The notes below the pieces were generated by a model. That model did no database searches. It saw nothing but the letters and a program-made list of their open reading frames with translations, and had not been told where the DNA came from. Below, one piece after another: positions 63,874 to 64,000 of a DNA stretch of 64,000 nucleotides (position 1 is its first letter; the number at the start of each line of letters is the position of its first letter). The position numbers and the translations under genes are program-made. Location of the stretch: the NCBI GenBank assembly GCA_050247255.1, contig JBFWUM010000001.1:162512-226511 (forward strand). The letters run 5' to 3'. The DNA comes from JBFWUM01 sp050247255. Its GTDB lineage: Bacteria > Acidobacteriota > Vicinamibacteria > Vicinamibacterales > UBA2999.

Positions 63874-64000
63874 CTAGAGCGCCGGGAACACGTTCATCGC
63901 CGCGCAGGACGACGAGGCCGACGTCGACGCCCCGTTGACGATGGCGAGCAGCCGCTGGGTCAGATATTCGTAGCCGGCGTCGTTCGGATGGAAGCCGTCC
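63874..64000 (-). CDS. C-terminal end of a GDSL/SGNH hydrolase (partial)
   Basis: The last 41 residues before the stop read DGFHPNDAGYEYLTQRLLAIV..., the block V D-x-x-H region with the catalytic Asp and His of the SGNH esterase family. The gene continues beyond the window end. The mature tail has two Ser/Ala/Cys-rich patches. It is upstream of gatC on the same strand. Confidence 0.75.
   Translation of the reverse strand, partial: DGFHPNDAGYEYLTQRLLAIVNGASTSASSSCAAMNVFPAL

Overview
The window is GC-rich, densely packed bacterial chromosome and most likely comes from an Acidobacteriota genome, probably of the Vicinamibacteria type. The evidence is a VWFA-related protein of the acidobacterial kind next to an Oar-like TonB-dependent receptor and a TonB protein, a second Oar-like receptor with sulfatases, DUF6152, a DnaK/Hsp20 cluster with an HspR-type operator, and many short overlapping operons. 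This assignment is inference from gene content. No prophage, insertion sequence or CRISPR array was found, and no stretch longer than about 300 bases lacks a gene or RNA.

Layout. 61-3485 (minus): amidase, GerMN protein, rph and rdgB. 3742-5802 (minus): small membrane protein, OmpR-type regulator and histidine kinase. 5851-12539: DUF6152, then a minus-strand operon tonB - receptor - VWFA protein. 12604-13453: Phd/PIN toxin-antitoxin pair with its own promoter. 13536-13889: tmRNA. 13982-17952: coiled-coil/GAF protein, lytic transglycosylase, methyltransferase. 17941-21380 (minus): MFS transporter, DUF2079 protein, outer-membrane protein. 21405-26951: heterodimeric ABC exporter, hydrolase, phosphoribosyltransferase, lipoprotein. 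26938-36360 (minus): tRNA-Val, thrS, infC, rpmI, rplT, pheS, pheT, zapB-like, zapA, 6S RNA, thiL and a 3D-domain protein. 36458-38838 (minus): EnvC-like protein and S41 protease. 38864-40931: ruvX, mltG and a membrane protein. 40990-48699 (minus): eIF2B-like protein, Hsp20, ymdB-like, xseA, xseB, ispA, tlyA, nadK, zeta-like toxin and two small proteins. 48771-51708: dnaK, hsp20, rpoZ and a membrane protein. 51722-62000: periplasmic SurE, two sulfatases, a propeller sensor kinase with its regulator, and a TonB receptor. 62080-64000 (minus): gatC, gatA and the end of a GDSL hydrolase.

How the parts work together. The translation genes (thrS-infC-rpmI-rplT-pheST, gatCA, tRNA, tmRNA) and cell-envelope genes (amidase, EnvC, MltG, Slt, ZapA/B, IspA) form the housekeeping frame. 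The two TonB-receptor loci are nutrient-uptake modules; the second, with two sulfatases and a sensor kinase, looks built for sulfated substrates.

Beyond genes, two families of small repeats stand out. One consists of degenerate 7-8 bp tandem repeats, often with a reverse-complement arm, placed at stop codons and sometimes read as protein. The other consists of short palindromes that keep a CTTCAG or CTGAAG centre while the arms vary. Several operon-leading genes also have a -10 box only 5-10 bases before the start codon, which suggests common leaderless transcription.
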